DNA of 64,000 nucleotides, from positions 8,324,001-8,388,000 of the forward strand of contig NZ_CP085173.1 in assembly GCF_020616555.1 (NCBI RefSeq), written 5' to 3'. Under the pieces are notes generated by a model. It ran no database searches and was not told the origin of the DNA. It worked only from the letters and a program-made list of their open reading frames with translations. Below, piece by piece: positions 25,011 to 32,323 of the stretch; the first letter of the stretch is position 1, and every line of letters starts with the position of its first letter. The position numbers and the translations under genes are program-made. The DNA comes from Streptomyces longhuiensis (lineage in GTDB: Bacteria > Actinomycetota > Actinomycetes > Streptomycetales > Streptomycetaceae).

Positions 25011-25976
25011 ATGAGCAATCTTGATCGCGAGGCGGTGCCGACCATGTGCGGCGGCCGGGGCTTCGTCGTGGCGGAGCCCGTACGTGAACTCCTCTCCCCC
25101 CGGCGCGTGAAGCTCGGCGAGTCCACCGAGGTCCGCAGGCTGCTTCCGAACCTCGGCCGCCGCATGGTCGGCGCCTGGGCCTTCGTCGATCACTACGGGC
25201 CCGACGACATCGCCGACGAACCCGGCATGCAGGTGCCGCCCCACCCCCACATGGGCCTGCAGACGGTGAGCTGGCTGCACGAGGGGGAGGTCCTGCACCG
25301 CGACTCCACGGGCAGCCTCCAGACGATCAGGCCCCGCGAGCTGGGACTCATGACGTCCGGGCGTGCCATCAGCCACTCCGAGGAGAGCCCGCGCCCGCAC
25401 GCCCGCCTTCTGCACGGCGCGCAGCTGTGGGTCGCGCTGCCGGACAGTCACCGCCACACGGAGCCGCGCTTCGAGCACCACGCCGATCTGCCCGAGGTCA
25501 CGGCCCCCGGCCTGAGCGCGACCCTGATCCTCGGCGAGCTCGACGGCGCCGTGTCGCCCGGCACGACGTACACGCCCATCGTCGGAGCGGACCTCAGCCT
25601 CACGCGCGGCGCGGATGTCAGCGTCCCGCTCGAGCCGGACTTCGAGTACGCGGTCCTGTCCATGTCGGGCGAGGCCCACGTCGACGGCGTCCCGGTCCTG
25701 CCCGGCTCCATGCTCTACCTGGGCTGTGGCCGCACCGAACTCCCCCTGCGCGCCGCGTCGGACGCGTCCCTCATGCTCCTCGGCGGCGAGCCGTTCGACG
25801 AGGAGCTGATCATGTGGTGGAACTTCATCGGCAGATCGCAGGACGACATCACCCAGGCCCGGGAGGACTGGATGAGCGGGTCGAGGTTCGGGGAGGTGAA
25901 GGGATACGACGGCGGTCCGCTGGCCGCACCCGAGCTCCCCGCAGTACCGCTCAAGCCCCGGGGAAGGGTGCGCTGA
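25011..25976 (+). CDS. Pirin-family protein
   Basis: A 321-residue bicupin. The N-terminal cupin has the pirin metal site in PPHPHMGLQTVSWLHEGEVLHRDSTGS (His residues in HPHMG, and later SHSEESP with Glu/His). Pirins bind one Fe(II) and some act as quercetin dioxygenases; bacterial roles vary and no substrate is indicated here. The length is typical for the family. ATG at 25011; the gene is convergent with the GntR regulator gene 17 bases downstream. Confidence 0.9.
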   Translation: MSNLDREAVPTMCGGRGFVVAEPVRELLSPRRVKLGESTEVRRLLPNLGRRMVGAWAFVDHYGPDDIADEPGMQVPPHPHMGLQTVSWLHEGEVLHRDSTGSLQTIRPRELGLMTSGRAISHSEESPRPHARLLHGAQLWVALPDSHRHTEPRFEHHADLPEVTAPGLSATLILGELDGAVSPGTTYTPIVGADLSLTRGADVSVPLEPDFEYAVLSMSGEAHVDGVPVLPGSMLYLGCGRTELPLRAASDASLMLLGGEPFDEELIMWWNFIGRSQDDITQAREDWMSGSRFGEVKGYDGGPLAAPELPAVPLKPRGRVR

Positions 25977-25993
25977 GCCGGTTCTCCCGGCGG

Positions 25994-26857
25994 CTATGAC
26001 TCGGAGCGCGGGGTGTGAGTGTCGTCATGGGGGATGACGCGGCGCCAGATCTCGCGCTGGAACTGCTGGGCGGTCATGTCGATGTGCTCGGCCATGAGGG
26101 TCTGCGCGTCGGTGGGTTCGCCGGCGGTGATGGCTGCGGCGATGGCCTCGTGCTGGGTGGCGGCCACCTGAAGGGAGCCACCGGCGAGTCCGGCCAGGCC
26201 GATGGTGGTGACCTGCCGTTGCAGGCGTCGTACGGCGTCGACGGTGGCCGTGTAGAAGGTGTTGGCGGCGGCCGTGGCGATGGCGGTGTGGAAGGCCTCG
26301 TCGGCGAGGGTGAAGGCGTCGATGTCGTTGTCGTGCGCGGCCTGGGTGGACCGGTGGGCCGCTTCGCGGACGGCTTTCACCTGGGCGGGGGTGGCGCGCT
26401 GGGCCGCCAGCTGAGCGGTGGTGGTCTCCAAGTGGCGTCGGAATTCGAAGAGTTCGTCGACCTGGTGCAGGTCCGCGGGCAGGAAGTTGGCCAGGGACCG
26501 CTGCCAGGAGGAGTGTTCGGGTTCGGCGACGTAGATGCCGCGTCCCTTCTGCACGGACAGTCGGCCGAGGGCGGAGAGGATCTTCACCGCTTCGCGGACC
26601 ACGGTGCGGGACATGCCGACCTCGTCGGCCAGGTCCTTCTCGGTGGGCAGCCGGTCGCCGGGCTGCAGCCCGGCCCGCACCACGTACTCGAGGATGCGCT
26701 CGGCCGCGACCTCGTAGCCCGGCCGGTACGCGCCACCGCCCGCGGCCCCCGACGCGGCCGTCTTCCCGGCCGTGCTCCCGGCCGCGCTCTCTGTCTGGCT
26801 CAACGCCGGTCCCTCGCTTCCCTCTTGAGGCCCCCGGTCTTCACGCCCTGACCTCAC
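25994..26857 (-). CDS. GntR/FadR-type transcriptional regulator
   Basis: A 287-residue regulator with an N-terminal winged helix (ERILEYVVRAGLQPGDRLP, then EVGMSRTVVREAVKILSALG) and an all-helical FCD ligand domain with metal-binding pattern (DEAFHTAIATAAAN; ATQHEAI; MAEHIDMT). The frame opens with GTG at 26857, only about 10 bases after a predicted transcription start, so a near-leaderless message is likely; a TTG about 18 codons further in, preceded by GAGGG, is an alternative. It likely represses the adjacent sugar-acid gene at 27383, since copies of one operator lie before both genes. FCD-domain regulators often sense sugar acids. Confidence 0.88.
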   Translation of the reverse strand: MRSGREDRGPQEGSEGPALSQTESAAGSTAGKTAASGAAGGGAYRPGYEVAAERILEYVVRAGLQPGDRLPTEKDLADEVGMSRTVVREAVKILSALGRLSVQKGRGIYVAEPEHSSWQRSLANFLPADLHQVDELFEFRRHLETTTAQLAAQRATPAQVKAVREAAHRSTQAAHDNDIDAFTLADEAFHTAIATAAANTFYTATVDAVRRLQRQVTTIGLAGLAGGSLQVAATQHEAIAAAITAGEPTDAQTLMAEHIDMTAQQFQREIWRRVIPHDDTHTPRSES

Positions 26858-26906
26858 CCCGTCGCATGTTTCCGATACATCAGACGCTTGGCGGTCAGTG
26901 AATCAC
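26844..26906 (-). repeat. Promoter-operator block, copy 1 (inverted relative to copy 2)
   Basis: On the minus strand this 63-base block reads -35 TTCACT (26902-26897), a 17-base spacer, -10 TGTATC (26879-26874), the operator ATGTATCGGAAACAT (26880-26866) and the GTGAGGTCAG start region of the GntR gene. A hand alignment with 27228-27290 gives 52 of 63 identical bases. The conserved parts are exactly the promoter boxes and operator, so the similarity is functional, arisen by duplication. Confidence 0.8.
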
Positions 26907-27227
26907 AGCCACCCTCTTGACGCCAGGGCCGCACAGCCCCAGAATCCGCCCCGCCCTGCCAGGGCCTGCCGCAAGCAATAGCGTTGCCTCCTCCGTGGGA
27001 GTCGCCGCAGCCCCCTGGTGACTGCAGGACCGGTTGTCCCGTCCCTCGCGTGCGACGCGCGACGGATGGATCCGATACATACCAGCTCTGCGACAGCCGT
27101 GCCCTGGTTCCGGAGGTCGGCCGCGTCCGGGCGGGGTCTCCGGGTGACCGTCCAAGTCCCCTGCTCCGAGCCGAAATTGACGCTGAATGGTCTGCGGTCA
27201 TGGGCCTCTGGCGTCCAGAAGGTTGTT
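26907..27227. other. Non-coding spacer between the two promoter copies
   Basis: About 320 bases without a convincing gene; short frames on both strands have no ribosome sites or recognisable content. It holds the auxiliary operator at 27066-27080 and is slightly less GC-rich than its surroundings. Some similarity to the other copy continues just outside each 63-base block (for example TGGCGTC followed by AGA), suggesting the original duplication was longer. Confidence 0.6.
27066..27080. promoter_or_regulatory. Additional operator-like site
   Basis: ATGGATCCGATACAT matches the operator in the flanking blocks (ATGTTTCCGATACAT in the same orientation) at 13 of 15 positions. It lies about midway between the two promoter copies. 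It may be an auxiliary site for the GntR regulator allowing a DNA loop. Confidence 0.5.
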
Positions 27228-27290
27228 GTGCTTCACTGGCCGCCGAAACTCTGATGTATCGGAAACATGTGGTGGAGTGAGGTCAGAGCG
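27228..27290 (+). repeat. Promoter-operator block, copy 2 (drives the enolase-superfamily gene)
   Basis: Plus-strand copy: -35 TTCACT (27232-27237), 17-base spacer, -10 TGTATC (27255-27260), operator ATGTATCGGAAACAT (27254-27268). It also retains GTGAGGTCAG (27277-27286), the start region of the regulator gene, although no regulator follows here; this part is vestigial and shows the block was copied from the regulator gene. The 5' untranslated region to the ATG at 27383 would be about 115 bases. Confidence 0.8.
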
Positions 27291-27382
27291 TCGGAACCTG
27301 GGGCCCGCCATCTCCACCACGGTCCCCACGCCCCCACGACCAACTCCAGCCATTGCCATGGCCCTTGCCGTGAAGGACATGT

Positions 27383-28426
27383 ATGCGAATCACCGATGTT
27401 TCTGTGGAGCTCGTCGACCTGCCCGCGCAGCCGGCCTTCCGATGGCGGGCCGGGCTGCCGGGCTCCGAGCCGGCGACGGTGGGCGCGATCCTGCGCGTCC
27501 ACACCGACGAGGGTCTGGTGGGCGAGGCCCACACGCGACGCGGGGTGATCGTCGCCGACCTGGTCGGCCGCCGCATCCGGGACGACCTGATCGGCCGCGA
27601 TCCGCTGATGCGCGAACTGCTGTGGCAGCGCCTGTGGGAGCTGGACCGGATCGAGGAGCTGCCGATCTACGCCCTGGGCCTGGTCGACGTGGCGCTGTGG
27701 GACCTGGCGGGCAGGGCGGCGGGACAGCCCGTCCACCGGTTGCTGGGCGCATACCGCGAGGCCATACCCGCCTATGCGAGCACCGTCACCTTCGGCAGTG
27801 TCGAGGAGTACCTCGATGTGTCCGATCAATGCCTGGAGCTGGGGTACGCCGCCATCAAACTGCACGGCTGGGGGGACCCGAAGGCGGACGCGGCTCTGTG
27901 CCAGAAGCTGCGGGCGCACGTCGGCGACGACATCCCTCTGATGTACGACGGCTCGGCGGGGTTCGACCTCGCCGACTCCGTCTACGTCGGCCGCGCTCTC
28001 GGTGAGGCGGGGTACCTGTGGTACGAGGAGCCGATGCGGGAGTTCAGCGTGACCGCCTACCGCTGGCTGGCGGAGCGGGTCGACGTACCGCTGTTGGTCG
28101 CGGAGACCTCGGACGGCGCGCACATGAACGTCGGCGACTTCATCGCGGCCGGCGCGGCGGACCGGGTCAGGACGAGTGCCCAGTACAAGGGCGGCATCAC
28201 GGGCGCGCTGCGCATCGCGCACCTCGCCGAGAGCTACCAGCTGCGGGCCGAGGTGCACGGGAGCGGAGTCGTCAACGCCCATCTGTGCATGGCGATACCC
28301 AACACCACCTACTACGAGTCCCTCGTGTACACCAATCCCGTCGTGCGTGAACCGTCGGTGGCAGCCGACGGACAGGTGCACGCGCCGACCGCCCCCGGCA
28401 TCGGATTCGACCAGCCGGGCTGGTGA
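27383..28426 (+). CDS. Mandelate racemase/muconate lactonizing enzyme family protein (enolase superfamily)
   Basis: A 347-residue enzyme with the enolase-superfamily capping domain (residues 1-125) and a barrel bearing Lys159-x-His161 (IKLHGWGD), metal ligands Asp189 (MYDGSAG), Glu215/216 (YEEP) and Glu241 (AETSDG), and a late His in EVHGSGV. Members abstract the proton alpha to a carboxylate, usually dehydrating or racemising sugar acids; the K-x-H in place of K-x-K and the missing standard His-Asp pair leave the reaction open. GAAGGA precedes the ATG. Neighbours (FCD regulator, sugar importer) point to sugar-acid catabolism. Confidence 0.87.
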   Translation: MRITDVSVELVDLPAQPAFRWRAGLPGSEPATVGAILRVHTDEGLVGEAHTRRGVIVADLVGRRIRDDLIGRDPLMRELLWQRLWELDRIEELPIYALGLVDVALWDLAGRAAGQPVHRLLGAYREAIPAYASTVTFGSVEEYLDVSDQCLELGYAAIKLHGWGDPKADAALCQKLRAHVGDDIPLMYDGSAGFDLADSVYVGRALGEAGYLWYEEPMREFSVTAYRWLAERVDVPLLVAETSDGAHMNVGDFIAAGAADRVRTSAQYKGGITGALRIAHLAESYQLRAEVHGSGVVNAHLCMAIPNTTYYESLVYTNPVVREPSVAADGQVHAPTAPGIGFDQPGW

Positions 28427-28552
28427 CCCGCGCCGACCCAGCTGCGTGCGCGGCAGAGCTGACGGTGCACCAGGGCCGTGCCGCGCACGAGGAGCCCGGC
28501 CCGCGCCTACGAAGACGCTCACGGCGCAGCGCGCGGGCCGGGCACGGGCGTG

Positions 28553-28741
28553 TCATGAGGCAGCAACCCGTGCGAACAGAGAGCGAGAGCGCTCCGCAAG
28601 CCCGGGCGGGACCCTGTGGCGCATCATCTCGGCGGCGTCCCTGGCCTCTGCCGCGCTGTGTGCCCCGAGCAGGACACCGCGGACGACCGGATGGCCGAGC
28701 GGGAAACGCAGGGCCACGGCCGTCAACGGGATCTCGAACTC
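28553..28741 (-). pseudogene. Remnant of an aldo/keto reductase gene (C-terminal fragment)
   Basis: About 62 codons read EFEIPLTAVALRFPLGHPVV and AAEARDAAEMMRHRVPPGL, the characteristic C-terminal end of actinobacterial aldo/keto reductases of the L-fucose/D-threo-aldose dehydrogenase type. Upstream in this frame the sequence turns into the shadow of the ABC permease gene, so the N-terminal three quarters of the enzyme are missing. It reads as a deletion scar at the end of the importer operon, implying the locus once included a sugar dehydrogenase. Confidence 0.7.
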
Positions 28742-28782
28742 CTCGGCCGAAGTGCCTTTGGAATGTGGGGTGTTGAGGTCGC

Positions 28783-29613
28783 TCAGCCCTTGGTCGCCCC
28801 GCCCGTGAGGCCTTTCACGAACTGCTTCTGGAAGGCCAGGTAGAAGATGAGGATGGGCAGCGTCGCGAGGAACATGAGGGCGAAGACCGAGCCGAAGTCC
28901 GCCTGGTGCTCGCCGATGGCGCGGTAGATCCCGACCGTCACCGTGGTGCCGGCGGCCGGTCCCAGGATGATCAGCGGGTTGAGGAAGTCGTTCCAGATCC
29001 AGACACCGAGGAAGATCAGCACGCTGGCCGATGCCGGTCGCATCAGAGGGAAGACGACCTGCCAGAAGGTCCGGAACGCCCCCGCGCCGTCGAGGGCCGC
29101 CGCCTCTTCGAGTTCGCGGGGGATCGTCTTGACGAACCCGGCGAAGACGAACACTCCGAACGGCATGTAGTAGCCGACGTAGGCCAGGATCAGACCGGGC
29201 ACCGTGCTCATCAGGCCGACGGCGCGGAGCACTTCGGTGATGGGCGTGAGAATGACGGCCGGCGGCACCATGAGGCCGCACAGCAGCACGACCATGGCGA
29301 CCTTGGCGAGGGTGCCGGTCGACCGTGCGAGGTAGTGCCCGAGCATGGCCGAGATCACCGTGACGACGAGGATGGAGATCACGGTGACCTCCGTGCTGTT
29401 GACCAGCCCGTACCAGAACAGATGGTCCGGTCGGGACAGCACATTGTCGATGTTGTCCAAGGTCGGCGGGAAGGGCAGCCCCACGGGGTTCGACACGATC
29501 GACGAACCGTTCTTGAGCACGTTGACCAGCACGATGTAGATCGGCAGGAAGAAGAGCAGGCCGGCGAGTGACGCGGCGAGCGGACGCAGCCGGGCCTTGG
29601 GCGCAGTCGTCAT
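28783..29613 (-). CDS. Sugar ABC transporter permease (MalG type)
   Basis: A 276-residue membrane protein with six hydrophobic helices and the EAA coupling loop ELEEAAALDGAGAFRTFWQV, followed by VFPLMRPASASVLI. It forms the translocation path with the permease encoded just upstream. The ATG at 29613 shares a base with that gene's stop (TGATG). No ATPase gene is present, as usual for streptomycete sugar importers, which share MsiK; that is inference. Last intact gene of the operon. Confidence 0.92.
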   Translation of the reverse strand: MTTAPKARLRPLAASLAGLLFFLPIYIVLVNVLKNGSSIVSNPVGLPFPPTLDNIDNVLSRPDHLFWYGLVNSTEVTVISILVVTVISAMLGHYLARSTGTLAKVAMVVLLCGLMVPPAVILTPITEVLRAVGLMSTVPGLILAYVGYYMPFGVFVFAGFVKTIPRELEEAAALDGAGAFRTFWQVVFPLMRPASASVLIFLGVWIWNDFLNPLIILGPAAGTTVTVGIYRAIGEHQADFGSVFALMFLATLPILIFYLAFQKQFVKGLTGGATKG

Positions 29614-30611
29614 CAGGAGGACACCTCGCGTTGTTGCAGCAGCCTGAGCGCGACGACCGAGACGGCCGCCACCACGACGAGCATCACGACGGCCATGGCC
29701 GAGGCGTAGCCGATGTGGTTGCCCATGAAGGCGGTCTGGATCACCTGGAAGGCAAGGGTGGACGTGGTGCCGGGGCCGGGCCCGCCGTTGGTGAGGACCT
29801 GGACCTGGTCGTACGCCTTGAAGCCGCCGATCAGCGACATCACCGTGTTGATCGTGACGGCGGGCGCGAGCATCGGCCACGTGACATGGCGGAACCGCAT
29901 CAGGGGTCCGCAGCCGTCGATCTCCGCCGCTTCGTGCAACTCCTGCGGAATTCCCTGGAGTCCGGCCAGGTAGATCACCACGCAGAAGCCGAGCCCTTGC
30001 CAGGCGATGACCCAGGAAACCGTGTAGAGAGCGAGGCTCGGGTCGGAGAGCCAGCCCGGTGGATGGTCCATCCCCAGCTGTTTCAGCAGGGAGTTGAGCA
30101 GCCCGTCGTCGACGAGGATCGCCTGCCAGATGACGCTGACCACGACAGCGCTGAGGACGACCGGCACGAAGAACACGCTGCGCAGAGCGTTGTAGAGCCA
30201 GCCGCGCCGGTCGAGCAGCAGCGCGATGGCCAGTCCGCCCGCATTGGTCACCACGGTCACGATGACGGTGACGACCACGGTGTTGCGCAGCGCGGTGAAG
30301 AATTCGCCGTCGGAGGCCAGGCCCGCGAAATTGTCCAGGCCCACCCATCGGGTCGGAGGATGGAAAGGGTTCTTGTCGGTGAGGCTGTAGCCGGTCGCGA
30401 TGGCGATCGGGACGAGGACCAGGGCCAGGTAGACCAGCAGGCCCGGGGCCGCGAACAGGCCGAAGCGGCCGAGTCTGTCTCGCGTATGTGCTCGCCGGCC
30501 CGGTTCCGGAGACTGTTTCGGCGCGACGGGGTTCTGCCCTTCCGCCACGTCCTCCCGTCTTGCGAGCTCGACGGCAGAACGTTCCGGGCGGACGTGGGTG
30601 CGGGTTCGCAT
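29613..30611 (-). CDS. Sugar ABC transporter permease (MalF type)
   Basis: A 332-residue permease with six helices after a long basic, Arg/Glu-rich cytoplasmic N-terminus (about 55 residues). The EAA loop reads ELHEAAEIDGCGPLMRFRHV, then TWPMLAPAVTINTV. It pairs with the MalG-type permease downstream. Its ATG at 30611 shares a base with the stop of the binding-protein gene (TAATG), so the three genes are one operon. Confidence 0.92.
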   Translation of the reverse strand: MRTRTHVRPERSAVELARREDVAEGQNPVAPKQSPEPGRRAHTRDRLGRFGLFAAPGLLVYLALVLVPIAIATGYSLTDKNPFHPPTRWVGLDNFAGLASDGEFFTALRNTVVVTVIVTVVTNAGGLAIALLLDRRGWLYNALRSVFFVPVVLSAVVVSVIWQAILVDDGLLNSLLKQLGMDHPPGWLSDPSLALYTVSWVIAWQGLGFCVVIYLAGLQGIPQELHEAAEIDGCGPLMRFRHVTWPMLAPAVTINTVMSLIGGFKAYDQVQVLTNGGPGPGTTSTLAFQVIQTAFMGNHIGYASAMAVVMLVVVAAVSVVALRLLQQREVSS

Positions 30612-31903
30612 TACCGGGTGGCCTTTTCCCACTGCTCATCCATGTAGGCGCCGAATTCCCGCGCCGTCATACGCCCGCTGAGCAGTTTCTGCACACCTGC
30701 CGCGGCCTTGTCGGCGAGCCCCGGAGGCATCGAGCCGTCACCGGTCTCCTGGGAGAAGGAGTTGACGATTCCGTCCTCCTTCTGGGCCTTGGCGTACGTT
30801 GCCGCCGTCTCCTTGTAGACGGGCCCCATGTTCGCCGGTGCCTTGTAACCCTTGATGGCGATGATGAGCGCATCGGACTTGACGGCGGCGTCGAGGTTCT
30901 TCTCGTCTTCCATGAAGGCTTTCGCCCATTTCTTGGCCAACGCCACATCCGGTGCCTTCGAACTCACCGTCATCCCACCGCCGGTGACTCCGGGGAGAGC
31001 CGGCGCGCCGTTGTCGGTGGGCCAGGCGAACACACCCGTGTCGAATCCGGGCTTCTTCGCATCGGCCGACGCGGCGAACCAGCTGCCCATCGGATACATG
31101 GCGCCCTTGCCGTCGCGGAAAGCCTGCTCGGTGTCCGCGTAGGAGCGCGAGAGCCCCGCCCGGTCCATATAGCCCTTGTCGGCCAGGTGGGCCACCTTCC
31201 GTGCGGCGGCGACGAAGGCCCGGTCGGTGAACTTGACCTTGCCCGCGCTGCGTTGTGACAGCCAGTCGGGCTGCCCCTTGTACACATCGGTGGCCACCGT
31301 GCAGATCAACGGGAACATGTCCGCCCAGGAATCCTTGCCCCCACCGCCGACCACGAACGGGTTGATTCCCTTCGCCTTCAATTTGGCGCCGGCGTCCAGC
31401 AGTTCACGGTAGGTCCGGGGCGGGGCGTCGACACCGGCCTCGGCGAAGTCCTTCTTGTTGTAGTAGACGAAAGTGCCCTGGGCCGCGTACGGAAGCTGGA
31501 ACACCTTGCCGCCGTACGTGTTGGCGTGCGGCTCGGCGTACGGCGCCAGCTCCTTGTCCGACCACGCGGCCAACTTGCCCGACTCGGCGAACCCGGCGGG
31601 GTTCAGCCCGATCATGACATCCGGGAACTGTCCCGTGCCGTCCAGCTGTTTCGCGTATCCGGTGCGGTCCGCGCTGGGGGACACGAGCTTCTTGATGGTC
31701 ACTCCGGGGACCTTCTTCGAGGCGCGGGCGATCGCCGCGTCCCAGTACTTCGCGTCGAGGTTGGGTGTCTCGAACGTGAGGAAGGTCAGCGTGACCTTGT
31801 CGCCGGACGACGCACTCTCCCCACCGCCGCCGGCCGTGCACCCGGCCAGGACGAAAGCGCCTGCCAGTGCGGCAGTTCTCAGAAGCATCGGATTGCGTGT
31901 CAT
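30611..31903 (-). CDS. Sugar ABC transporter substrate-binding lipoprotein
   Basis: A 430-residue lipoprotein: signal peptide with lipobox LAGC (lipidated cysteine at about residue 22, FVLAGCTAGGGG), and the family-1 binding-protein fold with VMIGLNPAGFAESGKLA, TFVYYNKKDFAEAGV and YPMGSWFAASA segments. It delivers a sugar or oligosaccharide to the two permeases. The ATG at 31903 has GGGAAGAG upstream. It diverges from a Tat-exported protein gene at 32324, which may generate its ligand outside the cell. It has a near-consensus promoter (TTGACA, 18 bases, GATACT). Confidence 0.93.
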   Translation of the reverse strand: MTRNPMLLRTAALAGAFVLAGCTAGGGGESASSGDKVTLTFLTFETPNLDAKYWDAAIARASKKVPGVTIKKLVSPSADRTGYAKQLDGTGQFPDVMIGLNPAGFAESGKLAAWSDKELAPYAEPHANTYGGKVFQLPYAAQGTFVYYNKKDFAEAGVDAPPRTYRELLDAGAKLKAKGINPFVVGGGGKDSWADMFPLICTVATDVYKGQPDWLSQRSAGKVKFTDRAFVAAARKVAHLADKGYMDRAGLSRSYADTEQAFRDGKGAMYPMGSWFAASADAKKPGFDTGVFAWPTDNGAPALPGVTGGGMTVSSKAPDVALAKKWAKAFMEDEKNLDAAVKSDALIIAIKGYKAPANMGPVYKETAATYAKAQKEDGIVNSFSQETGDGSMPPGLADKAAAGVQKLLSGRMTAREFGAYMDEQWEKATR

Positions 31904-32030
31904 GCGTCTCTTCCCGTCCCGGACCGTCTGCCGACTACCGAATCTGTTACGTGGTTCGGACCCTTGTCGGAGCTCCACGGCTCTCAACGGCCCCTGCTCA
32001 CACGTGCGTTCACCCGTCGGGCGCGCTCCG

Positions 32031-32104
32031 AGTATCGAAGCGTCTTCACAAACATGTCAAGGGATGAAGCTGATCTATCGCTGACTCTCTGTCGCAGATA
32101 GATC
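32031..32104 (-). promoter_or_regulatory. Promoter of the sugar importer operon with upstream inverted repeat
   Basis: On the minus strand, -35 TTGACA (32060-32055) is a perfect consensus, followed after 18 bases by GATACT (32036-32031). Just upstream of it is an inverted repeat, GATCTATC (32072-32079) and GATAGATC (32097-32104), with a 17-base centre, a candidate regulator site. The surrounding 250 bases are markedly richer in A+T than the rest of the window. Confidence 0.6.
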
Positions 32105-32240
32105 TGAATTAAATCTTGACTCCCTCTATGGCTCCCCGGCACGCTAGGACGCGCTCGCGCTGATCAACTGCCCGGTAACAACGGATATTTCCGCGTCGAT
32201 GAGCCTGCTGGAGTGCCGACCTCTCAGGGCTCCTGGTCCG

Positions 32241-32270
32241 TTCCCGTGCCGGAAGAGTACGAACTATAGG
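32241..32270 (+). promoter_or_regulatory. Weak candidate promoter for the Tat-exported protein
   Basis: TATAGG (32265-32270) is preceded at 18 bases by TTCCCG (32241-32246). The -10 box is good, the -35 poor, which would suit an activated promoter. The rest of the 420-base spacer (31904-32323) shows no gene. Confidence 0.35.
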
Positions 32271-32323
32271 GATGCCGTCGCGCGTGCACTCGTCGTCAAG
32301 ATGCGCTCCACCGAGGAGGAACC

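Noticed and set aside
26907..27227. Small genes in the spacer between the two promoter copies
   Set aside because: Short frames on both strands lack ribosome sites and recognisable sequence, and contain operator sites.
26844..27290. Inverted repeats as ends of an insertion sequence
   Set aside because: No transposase or remnant lies between, no target duplications are seen, and conserved positions coincide with promoter and operator boxes.
28783..30639. A 618-codon frame joining both permeases
   Set aside because: Its first half is an out-of-frame reading of the MalF-type permease; the MalG-type permease starts at 29613 with an overlapping stop-start.
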